Source of the DNA: Zygnema cylindricum
Taxonomy: Eukaryota; Streptophyta; Zygnematophyceae; Zygnematales; Zygnemataceae
DNA length: 64,000 nucleotides
Direction: 5' to 3'
Assembly: GCA_037447655.1 (NCBI GenBank)
Contig: JBBHKE010000244.1
Coordinates: 196,001 to 260,000 of the forward strand
This document shows positions 1 to 11,639 of the stretch, piece by piece; position 1 is the stretch's first letter, and each line of letters opens with the position of its first letter. Under the pieces are notes generated by a model. It was given only the letters and a program-made list of their open reading frames with translations, made no database searches and was not told the DNA's origin. The position numbers were made by a program, and so were the translations under genes.

Positions 1-213
1 CTGAAAAGAGTAGGAAGGTTTTGCAAACATTATCTTCTAAGAAACTGCATAGGTATCATATAAATAATATAAAAAAATGGGAGTGGAAGGTTTGATTTTA
101 GCTAAAAAAAATTAAAGCATTTAAAAGATAAAACAAATCATGCTTTTTTATTATTAGTAACTAGCGCAGCTACTGATGAAGTGGGGGGAGAAAACACTAA
201 CATTGATGTTAAC
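1..213. other. AT-rich retroelement-derived sequence
   Basis: No intact frame. Around 110-185 a decayed frame reads roughly IKHLKDKTN and SAATDEVG. It resembles the end of the gypsy fragment near 59.3 kb, so this is probably the upstream part of the same gypsy family. Confidence 0.4.
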
Positions 214-1545
214 CATAAATGAGACACCACTAAAATTTTTGAAAAACTAAATTTTACTTTTGTAACTGACATTAATACATGTGATGTTGATGTTAAAGAT
301 TTGATTTTTAAATTTCAAGATATTTTCCCATGTGATTTACCCTCAAGAAGGCCACCTTCCCCATATGTGGAACATGTTATTAACATTCAACGTGGATGTA
401 ATCCCCTGTCATTTATGTCATTCATAAATGAGACACCACTAAAATTTTTGAAAAACTAAAATCTAATTTTGTAACTGACATTAATACATCTGATGTTGCT
501 ATTAAAGATTTGATTTTTGAATTGAGAGTTGTTTTCACAAGTGATTTACCCTTAGTGAGGCAACCTTTCCCATTTGTGGAATATGTAATTAACATTGAAC
601 GTCGATGTTATCCTTCTATCACAGGAATTTATAAGCAGAGTTTTTTTGAGCAATACGAGTTAATAAAACAGATCAATGAGCTTTACGAGAATAGACATAT
701 TCACCCCAACAACTCACCGTATGGAGAGCATGTTCTCTTTCTCAAAACAAGTGAATGAACATTGAGAATGTGTGTCGACTATCGTAGTCTGAACAAGATT
801 ACGGCGAGGGATAAGTATCCGTTACCATCATTATCTGATTTGATAGATCGTTTAAATGGTGATAAAATATTTTCGTTGATTGATATGCGAAGTGGCTTCA
901 ATCATGTGACGGTTAGAACTGAAGATGTTGATAAAACTGTTTTTATAACTAGAGTTAGTCGTTTTGAATGGATGCCATTTCGCTTAACGAATGCACTACC
1001 CACTCACCAAACTTTTTCATATTATACATATTAGTTTGTTCAACTGTTTATAGATGATATTATGATTTATATTGAATCTAAAGAACAATATGTAACTCAT
1101 TTGAGAAAAGTGTTATAAGGTTAAGAGAAAGAAAACTATATGGAAAATTGTCAAACTCTAGTTTTCTTAAAAGTGAATAGTTATTTTTGGGACATATAGT
1201 TAGCGGGGAAGGTCTTAAAACAAAAGCATCCAAAATTATCGCAATCCAAAATTGGAAGCAACCCACTAATGTCACAAAAGTTAGATCATTTTTGGGATTG
1301 GCCACTTATTACAAAAAAATTATCAAAAAAAATTGTACGATTGCCGCACCATGGATAGATTTATCACAGGAGAAAGAGACGTTTGCGTGCGGAGTTGATT
1401 AGGAGAGAGCTTTCGAATAACTAAAAGAGAAGTTTACTTTTGCCCCTACACTGGTGTATCCCGATCTGGCTGGAGAGTTTGATGTTTTAATCAACACAGA
1501 TGCATTTGATAAAGGTCTAGGTGCAGTCATAAGTCAAAAAAATTG
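214..1545 (+). pseudogene. Decayed Ty3/gypsy pol fragment (RT to RNase H)
   Basis: Three broken reading frames carry gypsy reverse transcriptase landmarks. Around 762-1034 there is CVDYRSLNKIT, a PLP segment, then DMRSGFNHV. Near 1040-1060 the active-site block reads FIDDIMIY in place of the usual YLDDILI. At 1187-1402 comes GHIVSGEGL followed by RSFLGLATYYKK, and at 1454-1540 an RNase H start with NTDAFDKGLGAVIS. Stops and frame changes separate these blocks, so the element is dead. The upstream part is a 209-bp tandem duplication (214-422 and 423-631). No LTR is visible. The coding trace ends near 1545, where a small TIR-type element seems to begin. The family assignment is secure; full extent is unknown because the window starts inside it. 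Confidence 0.85.
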
Positions 1546-1552
1546 GTTAACA

Positions 1553-2125
1553 CTTTCATCCTATTGTTTTAGCGTAAACGCTAATTTAATGTTAATAACG
1601 CTAATTTGTGATTTTGTATCCAAAAGAAAAAAAAACACTAACATTAATATGGATCTTAACGCCAATTTGTGTGTTGACTTTGTACGGTGTCCGCTAAGCT
1701 GTCATCGATATTATTTCAAGTGTAGTTGCACTACCCTGACACTTTTCACCGAAATACATGTTTGCGTGGTTTGGAAATCGAACGTAAGATGTAAATTAGA
1801 GTAAAATTAACGTTGTTTTATGCTTTATATTCCGTAATGTTTTGCTCATTTCGGCGTGTAATTGGTACTGAAATTTAATTTACATGCGAAGCGCATTTAA
1901 AATAGTAAAATACAGATGTCACGAAGACGCGAAATACGTAAACGAGCTTTTTCTACATCACACTAATTTTGACAAACGTAATATAAAAAGGTTAACACTG
2001 AATAAATACTTTTCATATTGTCGTTAATTGTATTTTAATGTTATAACAAATAATTTATGATTTTGGGGCGAAAAACGCTGCGTCACATTTAGTGTTATTA
2101 ACATTAATAACGATTAGTGGTGTAG
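1553..2125. mobile_element. Small TIR element ending in GGTGTA, inserted in gypsy DNA
   Basis: The right end (about 2104-2124) reads taataacgattagtggtgta, the terminal motif of a family seen more than ten times here (general form: TA, CACCG, about 6 nt, CGCTATTAGCGT, and its inverse). The left end is placed where the gypsy coding trace stops and ttttagcgtaaacgctaatt appears; it is diverged. No ORF of note. Confidence 0.5.
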
Positions 2126-3568
2126 TCTTTTGTTTTGCATAATAAATTTTTTGTTGGAGTTTTGATCGAATATCCGCTCTCGAAATTTTATTAACGGTTC
2201 TCCGGGTGAATCTTGGGGCAACTGCATCCCACCGCACCAACATAATTATTTTGATAACGACTACAAGCTCTCGACCAGCAGTTCGTTTCGTTCGGTTCGG
2301 TTCGATTTGTTAATATATTCGTTTTGGTCCTAACCGAACTAAACGTTTGAATATCCGGTTAAGAAATCACGTTCGATTCCGTTGAAACCGAACAACTCAC
2401 ACGGTTAAACTTGTAATCATCTTTAATAATCTTATAAATTGGCCCAAAATGCTAAGAAATGTATAAGGGAGAAGGTACAGTACACTACACCGCTTCAAAT
2501 TTTGAAGTACAATTTTCCATCACTGTACATTAACACGTTGTACTGTTATTTTATTGACGCGTACCTCTACAGTACTGTAGTGTGGTAATTTTGTACTTGT
2601 TTGGTGCAGTAATACCATACATGTGTACATTCTTTGAAGTCGAGTTACAAAATTACAATAGGCTTGAACGAACAAAATCAAACTGTTTTTGAAATTGGGG
2701 GAAGGCGAACCAAACCGTAAAAAACTAAAATGCAAATATAAGGAACGAACTGCAAAAAAATCGTTTTAGTTCGGTTTAGTCTACCTGGATGAGAGCTGCA
2801 ATAATTCCTAATTTTCTAGTTATTTTTTCTATTGGTATACATATTTTGGGCGAACAAAAATCGCATTTTTGTTCGCTAGTACAATACGTCAAAATGAACT
2901 GATTTGAATCAAGTCGAGCCGAACGAATCGAAACCTAAGGGAACCAATACGGTTGAGTTCTAATCAGATGTCGCAAAAGTCAAAATTTAACCGAAACGGA
3001 CATTTTTTTTTTTCAAAATTTGAGTACGCGGCGCACGACCGGGTTATGTCACGGTTCTAAATTGTTACCCGTTACCTGATATGTGTTTACGAAAATAAAA
3101 GTTAATCGAAACTCAATTTCCTGCGACCACCTTTATCCTCCTAAACTCAAATAAGTACAAAATTAGTGGTATATCTCCCTTATACCTTCCACGATACCAA
3201 GAGTACAAAGTACAATAATGTTGGATATTATGGACAGTACAAAACCTTGATTTTTTTCGTTTTTTGCTTACCCGACCGTAACCGACTTTTTTTGTTTTTT
3301 GTTTCTGTGAATCACCCGCCCGAATCCGCCCTGCCCCCAAATTTGACACCCGAATCCGTTCCGGATCCGACGCGAGCGGTCGGATAACGGTCGGTTACGG
3401 TTTCGGGTAACCGTTTGCGGACTCTGGTTCTAATCCCTGACCCGCTTCTTCACGTTCCACGTCGCCTGTCCCAATGAGCCACGTGACTTCCTACTTGGAT
3501 TTAACTGCGTCACCACGAGGTGCGAATCAATGGATTCTATTAAGTAATTCCATCCACCTTGCGCACCA
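2126..3568. other. Intergenic DNA, no gene seen
   Basis: AT-rich with scattered TTCGGTTCGG-type motifs in both orientations (2285-2400, 2760-2780, 2920-2960). Short ORFs on both strands show no family resemblance and no coding bias. A poly-T run lies at about 3003-3014. Confidence 0.5.
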
Positions 3569-3598
3569 ATGGCCGTTGATGATTCACTTTGTCCCTCT

Positions 3599-3905
3599 TC
3601 TTTGGACGCTGAGATCTACTTACAGCGTCCCCTAAATCCCATCCACATGGCTTCTTTTTCACCGTCGATCATACTCCTTTTCTCGAATCTAGACGTTGGA
3701 TCTTCGTTCAAAGAGACGTACGTGCGTTTTGATTGGCTGTTCTCTTTTCCTTCTACTTCGGACGCTGGGATATACTCACTGACTCGCCCTAATCCCATCC
3801 ACCTGGCCCTTTCATCACCGTCGATCCCTCTCCATTTTGTGATTTTGGACGCTGAGACCTTTGTCCAGGGAGGCGTACCTGAGTTTTTATTGGCTGTTGG
3901 AGATG
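3599..3905 (+). repeat. Tandem duplication upstream of HEMA
   Basis: Two diverged units of about 150 bp (start about 3599 and 3757) share, in order, GGACGCTGAG-like, AATCCCATCCAC, TCACCGTCGATC, GACGTACG/GGCGTACC and ATTGGCTGTT. The last is an inverted CCAAT-box core, so each unit brings one copy. The block ends about 210 bp before the HEMA start codon and could be regulatory; that is inference. Confidence 0.65.
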
Positions 3906-4017
3906 TCGCACAGGATTTTGCGATAATGCATTTCCTGTCTCCCAATCATAACGCAGCATCCTTAAAATTCTTGAACTTTTCGTCCCTTTGTTTTTTTTCC
4001 CTTCTTTTACCCTCCCT

Positions 4018-4031
4018 GTATATATGTATTG
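4018..4031 (+). promoter_or_regulatory. Probable TATA box of HEMA
   Basis: The sequence tgtatatatgtatt lies about 85-95 bp upstream of the HEMA ATG at 4113, a normal distance for a short plant 5' leader. No other TATA-like run lies between the duplicated block and the ATG. Confidence 0.5.
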
Positions 4032-4112
4032 CTGATATTTCTTTTTGCTGCTGCAGTTGCTGAGAATTCTCATTGAATTTTCATCATTCTCTAACTGTCA
4101 GCTGCAGTAGCC

Positions 4113-6929
4113 ATGGCCGCAGCTACCACAATACGGTCATCTTTTTCCTTGCGTTCTTCTTCCCCACTAGAACATGCAGCGGAAAATCTAAAACACTCCA
4201 CCGTCGGAGGTTTAGGGTTTGGGAAGTCGACATTTTTGGGGCTCAAAAGTGGAGAGACAGGGAAGCTTCAGGGGGGAAGGAACCATGTGGAAGTTCCTAT
4301 GGCTGGCAAAGGTGTGGCAGTGAGGGCGATGGCGTCCGAAGGTGCTCCTAAGAGTCACAAGCTCAGGTCGGCTAGTGCAGCTGCCTTGGAGCAACTGAGG
4401 TCATCCGGAGCCAATCGTAAGTTTGCCATTCGTTGCTCTCTCTCTCTCGCGCGCGCTATCGTTAGTTCTCTCTCTCGCTGTCCCCCCCATCTCTCCCTCG
4501 CTGCTCCCCCCATTCTCTCTCGCCCTCTCTCTCTTTCTCCTTCTCTCGCGCTGACTTTAAATTTAGGCTCAAGTCTTGCCAGCTAGCAGAATTTTGCCAA
4601 TTTCTTACCTCTATCCAAAATTATATCTCCATTTAACCTTTTTCCCCTAAGTTTGTTCAGTCTTCTCTTTACTCTCTTTATTAGTGTCGCTATCTTATGT
4701 ACCGTATTTAAAATATTGGTCGTTTCTTTGCACTTTCAAGCTTATACGGAGAGTTGTTTTGCTAATGACCTTCTATCGACGAGCTTGTTTTAATGTCCAT
4801 CGATTCCTATTTTCCTCTCAATCTGAACCTCGATTGTCACTGTAGAGCCATATGTTGTTCTCATCTCTACGTCAATACATGATTCGGACTCATATTGCTC
4901 CGACTCAAATAGTATACCGCTCTTGCTTTACATAGGATGTTCGTCTCGTTGATGTTTGTCTCTCAGGCTGACACAGGTTGAACCCTCAAACGTTCTTAAG
5001 TGGGAAATTTAGTATAATGGTAGTCGGGCTGAGTGTTAACACTCCTGTCCCTCCCCTCCCTCTCCTATTCAGGTTCAAATTATTAAAGTTGTCTAAACTG
5101 TCTCTGGTTTTCTTTTCAGGCTACACCAGTGAGAAATCCAGCATCATGGTAGTCGGACTCAGTGTTCACACTGCTCCTGTGGAGATGCGAGAGAAGCTTG
5201 CCGTACCAGAGGCAGAATGGCCAAGAGCGATAAGTGAGCTTTGCAGCTTCCCTCATATTGAAGAGGCGGCGGTTTTGAGCACATGTAACCGTTTGGAAAT
5301 TTATGTGGTCGCGCTCTCGTGGCACCGGGGAGTGAGAGAAGTTATGGAATGGATGTCCAAGGTACTGAAAATTTCTCGTCTTTCTGTATCTGTCGCTGTC
5401 TATTTCCTTTCTCTCCGTCTTTCTCTCTTTATCGCTCTCTCGTGTCATTGGGAAGTGAGAATGGATATATGTTGAAGTCATGGAATAGGTATCTGCCTCC
5501 ATTTGTTTGTCTTTCTGTCTGTTCTTTTGCTCACTCTGGTTCTTGGTTGTTCCCCATGATTTTTGTTTGTTTGTTTTAACTTGTGAATGCTCCAACTCAT
5601 AGGTAGATGTCATTGCATGGAAAGTTTTGCTACAAAGTTTTATTACAGCTACACCTTATTTGTTTAGTGTTTAGTCCTGTGGGTTTAGTTTACAATCTGT
5701 TTATTCCAGTGGCGTCAGTCTGCATTCATCTGTGTCACGCTGCCAGTGGCGATGCTTAAAACTATATCGTTGTCTGACAACTTTACCGTAGTTCAATAAT
5801 TCAAGTTCATGATATTTATGTTCTCATTTTGTTTTGGCAGACAAGTGGAGTTCCTCTTGAAGACCTCCGGTCACACCTTTTCTTATTAAGAGAGCAAGAT
5901 GCAACTCAACATCTCCTGCGAGTGGCCTCAGGATTAGATTCTCTTGTTCTAGGAGAAGGGCAAATTCTTGCACAGGTGAAGCAGGTCACTAAAGTTGGAC
6001 AAGGAGTAATCGGTTTTGGGCGTAATCTGAATGGTCTTTTCAAACAAGCTTTAACTTGTGGAAAACGTGTGCGAACAGAGACGAGCATTGCACAGGGAGC
6101 AGTTTCAGTTAGTTCTGCGGCAGTTGAACTGGCGGCTATGAAATTAAAGGGAGGATTTTCGGTTGCAAGAGTACTTATTGTAGGAGCAGGAAAGATGTCA
6201 AAGCTCCTTGTAAAGCATTTGCTGTCTAAAGGAGTGTCAAAGATGGTTATTGTGAATCGGTCGGAAGGACGGGTTTGTGAGTTACAAGCAGAATTTCCGG
6301 AGGCAGATCTTCATTACCAGCCCTTGGATCAACTTATGGAGTGTGCTTCAAAAGCTGAGCTTGTGTTTACTAGTACAGCCTCAGATGTTCCTTTGTTTAT
6401 GAAGGAACACGTGGAGCAATTTCCGACTGCTGCTGAAGCAACGGAAGGTGTTCGTCACTTTGTCGATATTTCGGTTCCCCGTAATGTTGGTTCATGTGTT
6501 GCAGAAGTTTCCCATGCTCGAGTGTACAACGTGGATGATTTGAAGGAAGTAGTGGCGGCCAATCAGGAAGAAAGGAGAAGGAAAGCTCTCGAGGCTCAAA
6601 CTTTGATTGAGGAAGAATTACAGGCATTTGATGCATGGAGAGATTCATTAGAGACTGTCCCGACCATCAAAAAGCTTCGACAGAAAGTGGAGACTATTCG
6701 ACAAGTGGAACTTGAAAAGTGTTTGATAAAGCTTGGAGATGAAGCGAGCAAGAAAGAGAGGAAGATGGTGGAAGATCTCAGCAAAGGCATTGTTAACAAA
6801 ATCTTGCATGGACCCATGACTCACCTTCGCAGTGATGGTACAGATGCTCGTACCGTCAGTGAAACTCTGGCAAATATGCATGCTTTGGAACGTATGTTTG
6901 GCCTTACAGCAGAAGAAGCTACGAGGTAG
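4113..6929 (+). CDS. HEMA: Glutamyl-tRNA reductase, plastid (3 exons)
   Basis: This enzyme reduces glutamyl-tRNA(Glu) to glutamate-1-semialdehyde with NADPH, the first committed step of tetrapyrrole synthesis in plastids. Exons: 4113-4416, 5120-5361 and 5841-6929. Donors are gtaagt and gtactg; acceptors are ttcttttcag and gttttggcag. The product is 544 aa, close to land-plant HEMA proteins. Residues 1 to about 100 are Ser/Ala/basic-rich and look like a transit peptide. The catalytic motif STCNRLEIY puts the nucleophile Cys at 157; [18 protein letters not shown] follows in exon 3. The NADPH-binding glycine motif VGAGKM is near 296-301, and a C-terminal dimerisation helix region ([21 protein letters not shown]) follows. 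All key residues I checked are present. Family knowledge: activity is feedback-controlled by heme at the N-terminal region and by FLU at the C-terminus. Both introns hold decayed copies of exon 2 edges. Start chosen as the first ATG after the TATA box, in frame with the transit region. Confidence 0.96.
4961..5055 (+). pseudogene. Decayed copy of HEMA exon 2 start, inside intron 1
   Basis: Positions 4998-5050 match the exon 2 start at 5129-5185. Both read gtgRgaaat, then taa/catcatggtagtcgg, then ctSagtgttMacact and cctgt. A tctcaggctgacacag stretch at 4961-4976 parallels the true acceptor ttttcaggctacaccag. The copy then runs into a CT-rich tract like the one before the real exon 2. It lacks the rest of the exon and would not give a useful protein. 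Confidence 0.75.
5428..5535 (+). pseudogene. Decayed copy of HEMA exon 2 end plus donor, inside intron 2
   Basis: atcgctctctcgtgtcattg, ggaagtgaga, and gaagtcatggaataggta mirror the exon 2 end (gtcgcgctctcgtggcaccg, ggagtgagag, gaagttatggaatgg ... ggtact). The match goes past the exon into the intron: gtctttctgtctgttc parallels cgtctttctgtatctgtc. So the copied unit spans the exon 2/intron 2 junction. A stop codon (TGA) appears within the copy. Confidence 0.75.
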
Positions 6930-7860
6930 GATCAAGGATGTCACTTTAATCTGCTAGTACTTTTATCAGTACTTCATCTGAATGGGACTTTGGGCGGGTT
7001 AGGAGGAGAGGATTTTAAAATGCTGTATGGTTTTGTAATTCAGAGCGAAATTCAAAGGATCGATTTATTTGTCCTTGTTATGTTTAGAGTTGTCGACAAA
7101 TACCAGAGGTAGTTGAAGTGTCACTGAAGTTCCAATTTTGTGTTTTTATGTTCATTATAGAGGTAGGAGTTAGGTTTTTAATGAGCATGTAATCATGCTC
7201 TCCAAGGAGGGAATTGACTGTTGTACAAATGCAAAAGGAAAAGTTAAATTAGCTGGAGAGTTAATTGTGATTGGAGCACCAAACCTCCAAATGTTGTTAG
7301 AGTTTGAGCCCTGGAAGGCGCCAGGTGGCAAGTTGTGGCCTGCTGTCACGAAGTGCATAAAATTAATTTATGACTTACTCAGTTCAACATGTTGTGAGTT
7401 TGTATGTCATTGTATTGTATCTTTTGAGTCGTAAAGATAAATATGTTTCAGAAACAGGTGGAATACTTTGCAAAAGTGAATGACAAATTCAGGTAAATCT
7501 AACAAGTGATGTTTTATCATTGCACTGTTGGAGATGTTATTTAGTATTAAATATTGTTGTCATAATATGGACTATTTTTTGTCCTGTGGCTCCATAGTTC
7601 ACTACCAAACAAACAGTTATTTCTAACTGCACACCTTTTTTCTCGAGTATTTTTCTACCCCATATGGAATAGTGTCACAGCAGCCCAATTGCATAAGACA
7701 AACAAGAAAGTACACCAGATTCATGTTAGGCGGTACAGCTCCAGTCCTTTTTCAATCCTTTGAACTTTCCTGAATTTTTTATTCTGGTCAAAGTAAAAGA
7801 AGACCTTTGTGCACAAAAAATAAGGAAGGAATAACGCACCTTTTTACAACAATGACATTT
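6930..7860. other. HEMA 3' flank, no gene seen
   Basis: Contains the probable HEMA 3' UTR. Several AATAAA-like motifs occur, but none can be chosen as the polyadenylation signal. Short ORFs (for example 7195-7434) show no family match. Confidence 0.5.
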
Positions 7861-9535
7861 CTTCCCTCTCCTCCTCTAATCTCCTTCCCTGTGTCAAAAC
7901 CCAATCCTTTCCTCCCTCCCTACTTCCCTCCCTGCTTTATCAAAATCTCTTCCTTCACGTCCACTCCTCCCAATGCCCCCTGATCCCCTCTCCCCTCTCA
8001 CCTCTCCCATTGTACCCTCTCCTCTCTTCCCTCTTCCCTCTCCCCTCTCACCTCTCCCATCGTCCCCTCTTCCCTCTTCCCTCTCCCCTCTCCTCTACCC
8101 TCTGATTTAATGTCTCTGCCTACACTTCCAGTCCTCTCCCTCTTGTCGCCTTCCCCTCCCTCCCCCTCACCTTCCCCTCCCCTTTCCCTTCCTTCCCTTT
8201 TCCCTCCCCTCCCTCCCCCTCACCTTCCCCTCCCCTTTCTCTTCCTTCCGTTTTCATTCCCCTCCCTCCTCCCTCCCTTCCCTTCTCCCCTCCCCCTAAC
8301 TACTCTCCACGGGCCACCTTGCGGAGAGTTTTCGGGGGGGGAGAGAGGAAGGGAGGGAGAGAGAGAGGGAGGGAAGGTTTAATGCAGGCGAGCGGGGAGG
8401 GGGGGAGAGGGGGGAATGCACTGAATAATAAATGTTGGGAGGGGAGGGAGAGTTTTGGGCAGCTAGGCAAAATTTCAGGCAAGAGAGATGGAGGGATTTT
8501 ATTGGGGGGAGGAGAGGGAGGGAGGATTTTTTTCTGGATGGGGGAGCGGGAGGGAGGGGTCCTGGGATATGGGGAGAGGGAAACCAAGAGAGGGAAGAGG
8601 TTTAATTTTTCAGGGGGGCAACTGGCAGCAAAAGGCCCCAGATGGAGGGATAGGGAGGGACAAGGAGGGAAGGGAGAGGGAAGGAGGAGAAGATGGGAGG
8701 GGATGTTGAGATACGACTCTTTTCCCTCCTTTCCTTCCGCTCTCCTTCGTCTCTCTTTCCTCCCTCTCGTCCCCCCTTCTCGCTCTCCCTTTCCTTCTCA
8801 ATCTCCCTCCCCCTCCTTTCTCCAATCTCCTCCTCTAATTTTCTCTTCTCTCCTCTCCTCTCCCCTCTTCTTTTCATCCTCTCCTCTCCTCTACTCTTCT
8901 CCTCTCCTCTCCTCTCCTCCCCTCTCCTCCCCTCCCCCTCCCCTCCCCTCTCCTCTCCTCTCCTCTCCTCTCCTCTCCTCTCCTCTCCTCTCCTCTCCTC
9001 TCCTCTCGACTCCTCTCCTCTCTCCTCTCTCCTCTCCTCTCCTCTCTCCTCTCCTCTCTCCTCTCTCCTCTCTCCTCTCTCCTCTCCTCTCCTCTCCTCT
9101 CCTCTCCTCTCTCTTCCTCTCTCTTCTCTCCTCTCCTCTCCTCTCCTCTCCTCTCCTCTCCTCTCCTCTCCTCTCCTCTCCTCTCCTCTCCTCTCCTCTC
9201 CTCTCCTCTCCTCTCCTCTCCTCTCCTCTCCTCTCCTCTCCTCTCCTCTCCTCTCCTCTCCTCTCCTCTCCTCTCCTCTCCTCTCCTCTCCTCTCCTCTC
9301 CTCTCCTCTCCTCTCCTCTCCTCTCCTCTCCTCTCCTCTCCTCTCCTCTCCTCTCCTCTCCTCTCCTCTCCTCTCCTCTCCTCTCCTCTCCTCTCCTCTC
9401 CTCTCCTCTCCTCTCCTCTCCTCTCCTCTCCTCTCCTCTCCCCTCCCCTCCCCTTCTCCTCTCGTATGTTCTCCTCTCTCTTTTCCTCTCCTCTCCTCTT
9501 CTCTTCTCCTCCCCTCTCCTCTCCTCTCGTCTCTG
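7861..9535. repeat. Pyrimidine/purine-rich block with (TCTCC)n array
   Basis: From 7861 to about 8300 the + strand is C/T-rich. From about 8330 to 8700 it switches to G/A-rich, then back to C/T. Between about 8941 and 9440 it is an almost pure tandem array of the pentamer CTCTC (TCTCC phase), some 500 bp long, with a few irregular units near 9005-9125. Long ORFs run through it on both strands only because the tract lacks stop codons. Homopurine/homopyrimidine tracts like this can form triplex (H-DNA) structures. Confidence 0.9.
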
Positions 9536-9539
9536 CAGG

Positions 9540-10497
9540 AAGATTGAATTTAATCCCTACGACCCGTGTGACACGAGTCTCCCACTTGGGGAGTTTTTTA
9601 TTGCCTTACCCTCGTCTCCCCTTTTTTAGCTTAAGATACTCCTGTTCTTGCTTCCATCACCCCTTGTCTTTTAGACGGCATTTTCTCTTTCCATTGGTCT
9701 ATTTTTTCAGCAATCGGTTCTTCATCCCCTTGCTATCATAGATACGCCGTTTTTTCTCCACTCCACCCTCATTATGGACCCTATTGTGTTTTTTCAAGAA
9801 TTAATTTATGAAGAGGTTGTCGCCACTATTAAATTTGAGTTTTTGAGGACTTTCCCACTAACTTGACACGTGGACAAATTCTCTAGGGGAGCCCTCGTTT
9901 TGGAGCTTATCTATTGGCTACAACTTGCCTTTCCATTCATTGTTTCACGCCTTCTTAATTCCATACGATACCTATCACTCTTAGCGTTAAGAAATTATTT
10001 GTTTTAATGTCAATTTAGAATGTATAATATTAATTTAGCGCAAGAATACGTGGCAGGTTTTTGTCCACTTGCGGAGTTAGTCTTGTTTACACTATTTTAT
10101 GGTTCTCGGCCAAAAAAAGTCGTGACCGAATTGGTGTTATTAACTATAATAAAGATGGAGAGTGTACCTTCGCGAGATATCGCCTTGGACTCCCTTGTAC
10201 GCTTTCCTGGACTCTCTCGTTTGTTCGGGCAATTTTGTTCTTGACCCATATGGCATGCATTTGCTCTAGTGTTCCCATGAAAAGAAATTCACATATTCAT
10301 ATGACAATGCTCGGTCGCACTATTGCGACTATTCCTTTTGAAGGGGAGTTTTTTTTCGTTTATCTAGAGGTTTCATGTACTATTCCCTCCCTTAATATCC
10401 AAATCTTTTTGCTCGAGGTGCCCGTCGTATTTTTTGGGGATATTGATTTTGCGAACCCTGGTTTAATTGTGGCTCGAGGGTGCTCAAAATGTTGAAG
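9540..10497 (+). pseudogene. Decayed non-LTR retrotransposon C-terminus, copy 1
   Basis: The stretch is collinear with copy 2 at 12.47-13.25 kb. Matching blocks include ctcctgttcttgcttccatc at 9640, the VVATIKFEF segment near 9820 (VVAAIKFEL in copy 2), and the endonuclease core GDIDFANP near 10440 (GDVVLANP in copy 2). Many stops and frame changes show it is older than copy 2. It begins directly after the (TCTCC)n array, so its 5' part may have been lost there. Confidence 0.7.
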
Positions 10498-10512
10498 TGC
10501 TCAGGAAATATA

Positions 10513-10736
10513 CTACACCGTGTATTGCTATGTGTTCATGTTTTTGTCGCCACTTAAAAGCATCTTTTCTCCGTACACACTTCTCCGATTTTTGATTGGA
10601 AATCACCAATCGGAAGGTAAGGATCTTGATTTTCAACCCGGGCCTTCGGATCGACAACCCGACTAGTGTGCACGGAGAAAAGATGTTTTAAGCGGCGAAA
10701 ACACATTAACACCAATAGCAATAGACGCTGTAGTTC
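10513..10736. mobile_element. Complete small TIR element (224 bp) with hairpin arms
   Basis: The left end tacaccgtgtattgctat and right end atagcaatagacgctgta are inverted. Just inside lie long inverted arms: catcttttctccgtacacac (about 10560) and gtgtgcacggagaaaagatg (about 10667). Both ends abut a TA dinucleotide, consistent with TA target duplication. It has no coding capacity, so it is a non-autonomous MITE. Confidence 0.8.
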
Positions 10737-10739
10737 TAG

Positions 10740-11639
10740 GAGAAAGGAGAGTGATTAGACGTGTTGTGATGCTATGGAGGATATTATAAGGGACCTCCCT
10801 TTTCCTTCTTTTCTAACTTCTTTTTATCTTTTCTAGTTATAAGTCGTTTTAAAGAGTGCTCTCCATTTTGCTTTTTGCGGTTATAGATTGTCGATGTGTT
10901 TTATATCTCCCCCTCCCTACACGCAGGGTTGTGTCGGTAGTTGTGTGCGTACTTTTTTGTTAGGGTTTTTTTATAATAAACCTTTATTTTTGTGTTGGTT
11001 TACCTTTTCTGTTTACTTTGTAGAGTACGTTATTTTTGCACTTGTCTCTTCCTAAGTTATTTTTCATTTTTTTGCTCTAGGTTTGTTTCTCACTGTGTGG
11101 TTTTCCAATTTCTTTCTCACTGTTCATTTACATTTTACCCAAATACTCACACATGTCGTCTACCCTACAAAAGAATTATAACAAAGGTAGAATAAGACAC
11201 CCACTATTACAAGGTGCCAAGAGTATTGCTTTTATAAGTCTTTGATAGTACACCGTGTATCGCTAGTAGAGTAGGTAAAATATTAGTGTGAGGTTTATAT
11301 TATCGTTATAAGATCATTTATTTTTATTAACACTATTTTGTGGCCAGAGATGAAAAATTCTGGTACCAAACCTTTGCACTTAGCCCTAATAGGGATTCAC
11401 GGTGTCCTTGAAACTCCATACAAAACTCGAGCTTAAGACTAGCGTGAGTAACAAATTCATCCTTAGATATGTGAACTGTATACCAGGCTCTGTAATAATT
11501 TCTTTGCTTCAGGCTAAGCAGAGCCTCTTTTCCTTCACAGAATAATGTAATAAGTCTAATAAAAAATGTCAACTGTCCGAGTACATGCAAATAAAAAAAA
11601 AGTAGAGGCAAAACAAAAGATACACCATGTACCATTATG
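10740..11639. other. AT-rich intergenic DNA with one solitary TIR end
   Basis: A left-type end gtacaccgtgtatcgctagt lies at 11248; its partner is not recognisable. The 100-codon minus-strand ORF at 11333-11635 shows no family signature. Confidence 0.4.

Noticed and set aside
3569-4073. Overlapping ORFs of 94-164 codons upstream of HEMA
   Set aside because: They span the duplicated promoter segment and TATA region, on both strands, with no family resemblance.
8319-9629. Very long ORFs (up to 436 codons) of Leu-Ser-Pro repeats on the + strand
   Set aside because: They are the (TCTCC)n array read in frames that cannot meet a stop codon. There is no non-repetitive domain, start context or splice signal.
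11333-11635. 100-codon minus-strand ORF with hydrophobic segment
   Set aside because: No homology recognised, and it sits in AT-rich DNA between transposon remnants without splice or promoter context.
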